From positions 46,922,198-46,986,197 of the forward strand of contig NC_054879.1 in the NCBI RefSeq assembly GCF_018320785.1: DNA of 64,000 nucleotides, written 5' to 3'. Origin of the DNA: Cheilinus undulatus (lineage: Eukaryota; Chordata; Actinopteri; Labriformes; Labridae). Each line of letters opens with the position of its first letter. Position 1 is the first letter of the stretch. The translations under genes and the position numbers were made by a program. This document shows positions 62,674 to 64,000 of the stretch, piece after piece. The notes below the pieces were generated by a model. That model was not told the DNA's origin, made no database searches, and worked only from the letters and a program-made list of their open reading frames with translations.

Positions 62674-63574
62674 CTGTAGTCCATACCTTGGCAGATGTGT
62701 CATATATAATGGATTCTTACACATAGGAACGTGCACACTGAGGAAACGCTATCTTAAAGTTCAGAATAAGGAAACACTGGAGGTTAGTCTAGAATCTGGA
62801 AACAAAGTGACGGTAAATAAATAAAACAGAATAAGAGGACACTAAAGTAAGAATAAGAACAATAAAATATAGATCAATAAACTGTATAAAATCAGTATAA
62901 AACAAAAAGAGGACTTGGTTGTGAAGTGTGTTAACTTATCTACACTTTCTCTCAAGTCCCACGCATTCAGAGTGTGACACGCATTTTAACCTTTTCACAC
63001 TCTCGCCCGCCACACCTGGCATTTCTCACGCATGAAAATTTATAGTGTGACGTCCACCAAGTTACACCCTATAGTTACACCGCTATACACGCAGTGGAGC
63101 GTGTAGCAAGACGCTCTGGGCATCGTAGAGCTCAACGGGAGTTCAGCCAAACAAAAAAAAAACAACATACCGCACATCAGCCAATCAGAAAATAGCACCG
63201 CTGTATCCGGGTGATCTGACCGCAGCAACGTTACTGAGAAGATGCATACTAGTGTAGCCCACTGCGCGCGCACGGCGGGAGTGCCTCATCCATGATTACA
63301 GTGAGTTATCTCATCATTTGATTTTGTTGCCGACTGAATCATGAAATTATTGTAACTATTGTAATTATTGAACTTATTGTACAAAAGGGAAACAACGAGA
63401 GCTCATCTCAGGGAATAGCAGCTTTTTATAACAGTTTGACAAGACCGCATGTGAACTTTAGCAGACACAATCCATGCTAATTTCAGCAGCTTCACCACAC
63501 ACACCTACGTGGCTTACGCTGGACTCAAACAGTTAAACAGAGTCCTAAAGGCCATTGAAATTCATCGTATAGCC
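62674..63574. other. Intergenic interval, no gene seen
   Basis: 62674-62950 is AT-rich and featureless. 62955-63290 is GC-richer with repeated GTGTGACACGCATTTT / TCTCACGCATGAAAATT-like strings and CpG sites (ACTGCGCGCGCACGGCGGG at 63262-63280). It could be an old repeat or a CpG-rich regulatory region. I see no open frame I trust. Confidence 0.3.
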
Positions 63575-64000
63575 CAGTGGTTCTCAACCTTTTCAGCCCA
63601 CGACCCCCAAAATAAAGGTGTCAGAGACCGGGGACCCCCACTGCACCATCAGATAGTCATGTGCAGACAAGGCTGGCCATAAGGGGGGGGGGTAAAGGGG
63701 GAGGTTTCTGGGACCCAGAGGTCAGCAAAACCATGGTCCATTGTGAAGTTAAGCTGTGACAACCATATTTTATATTTGACCTGAATAATAACCACTCTTG
63801 TTAAAGAAACAAATATCTTTAATTTATTCATTTGTCCTTCTCTAAATGAAAATAACTTTTGTTAAGAACATAATCAAAATGGCATAAGATGGCTACAATT
63901 GGTTAATAATGGGAAGAGATGGTAGAAAACGTGGTGAAATTGGAAAGTGGCAAATAATTACCGAGAATAAGTTACAAACAGGAAAAAAAAGTGGTAAAGG
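63575..64000. mobile_element. hAT-like element (CAGTGGTTCTCAACC family), runs off the window
   Basis: It begins CAGTGGTTCTCAACCTTTTC and continues GACCCCCAAAATAAAGGTGT. It is the reverse orientation of the body at 59897-60778 and shares strings such as ACCATGGTCCATTGTGAAGT with that copy. The other end lies beyond 64000. Confidence 0.82.

Overview
The window is vertebrate nuclear DNA, almost certainly from a ray-finned (teleost) fish. Multi-exon genes with GT-AG introns are embedded in a dense set of fish-type DNA transposons: several Tc1/mariner families, many non-autonomous hAT elements and an apparently intact piggyBac. LINE fragments, a tRNA-derived SINE and two large minisatellite-type arrays are also present. 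No prokaryotic, organellar or retroviral/LTR features were seen.

Layout. (1) Positions 61-5943, minus strand: the first six coding exons of xrcc5 (Ku80); the rest lies off the left edge. Its introns hold a full-length but broken Tc1 element and a nested pair of Tc1 elements. (2) 10202-12851, minus: complete tmem169 (two coding exons, 302 aa), flanked on both sides by hAT-like repeats. As I recall, TMEM169 and XRCC5 are also neighbours in the same order in human, so this looks like conserved synteny. (3) 13705-20040: repeat-only territory. One hAT-like element carries a recent inverted copy of a piece of tmem169 exon 2, and a 3.55 kb near-palindromic foldback transposon has minisatellite arms and a 6-bp target duplication. 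(4) 20090-21680: about 35 tandem copies of a 46-bp unit, ending about 80 bp before the start codon of the next gene. (5) 21765-28198, plus: a 14-exon gene for a coiled-coil protein with a Phe-rich C-terminus, best matched by memory to SIX6OS1/C14orf39, a synaptonemal complex central element protein. (6) 30957-50785, minus: complete pfkl (liver-type 6-phosphofructokinase), all 22 coding exons, 780 codons with no frame break. Its introns hold at least five Tc1 copies, four hAT-like elements and LINE fragments. (7) 51042-64000: no confidently identified host gene. The region holds hAT copies, LINE fragments, a SINE, a two-exon piggyBac transposase (570 aa, catalytic triad intact) with a head-to-head partial copy, and one possible first coding exon of an unidentified gene.

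The host genes act separately: Ku80 in DNA end joining and V(D)J recombination, TMEM169 as a small two-pass membrane protein of unknown function, the SIX6OS1-like protein probably in meiosis, and PFKL in glycolysis. The main biological interest is what mobile DNA has done here: gene-fragment capture, a large foldback element, an intact transposase gene, and a promoter-adjacent tandem array.

All protein identities were made by reading and recalling family sequences. No database search was run, and exon boundaries come from splice signals plus reading-frame continuity.
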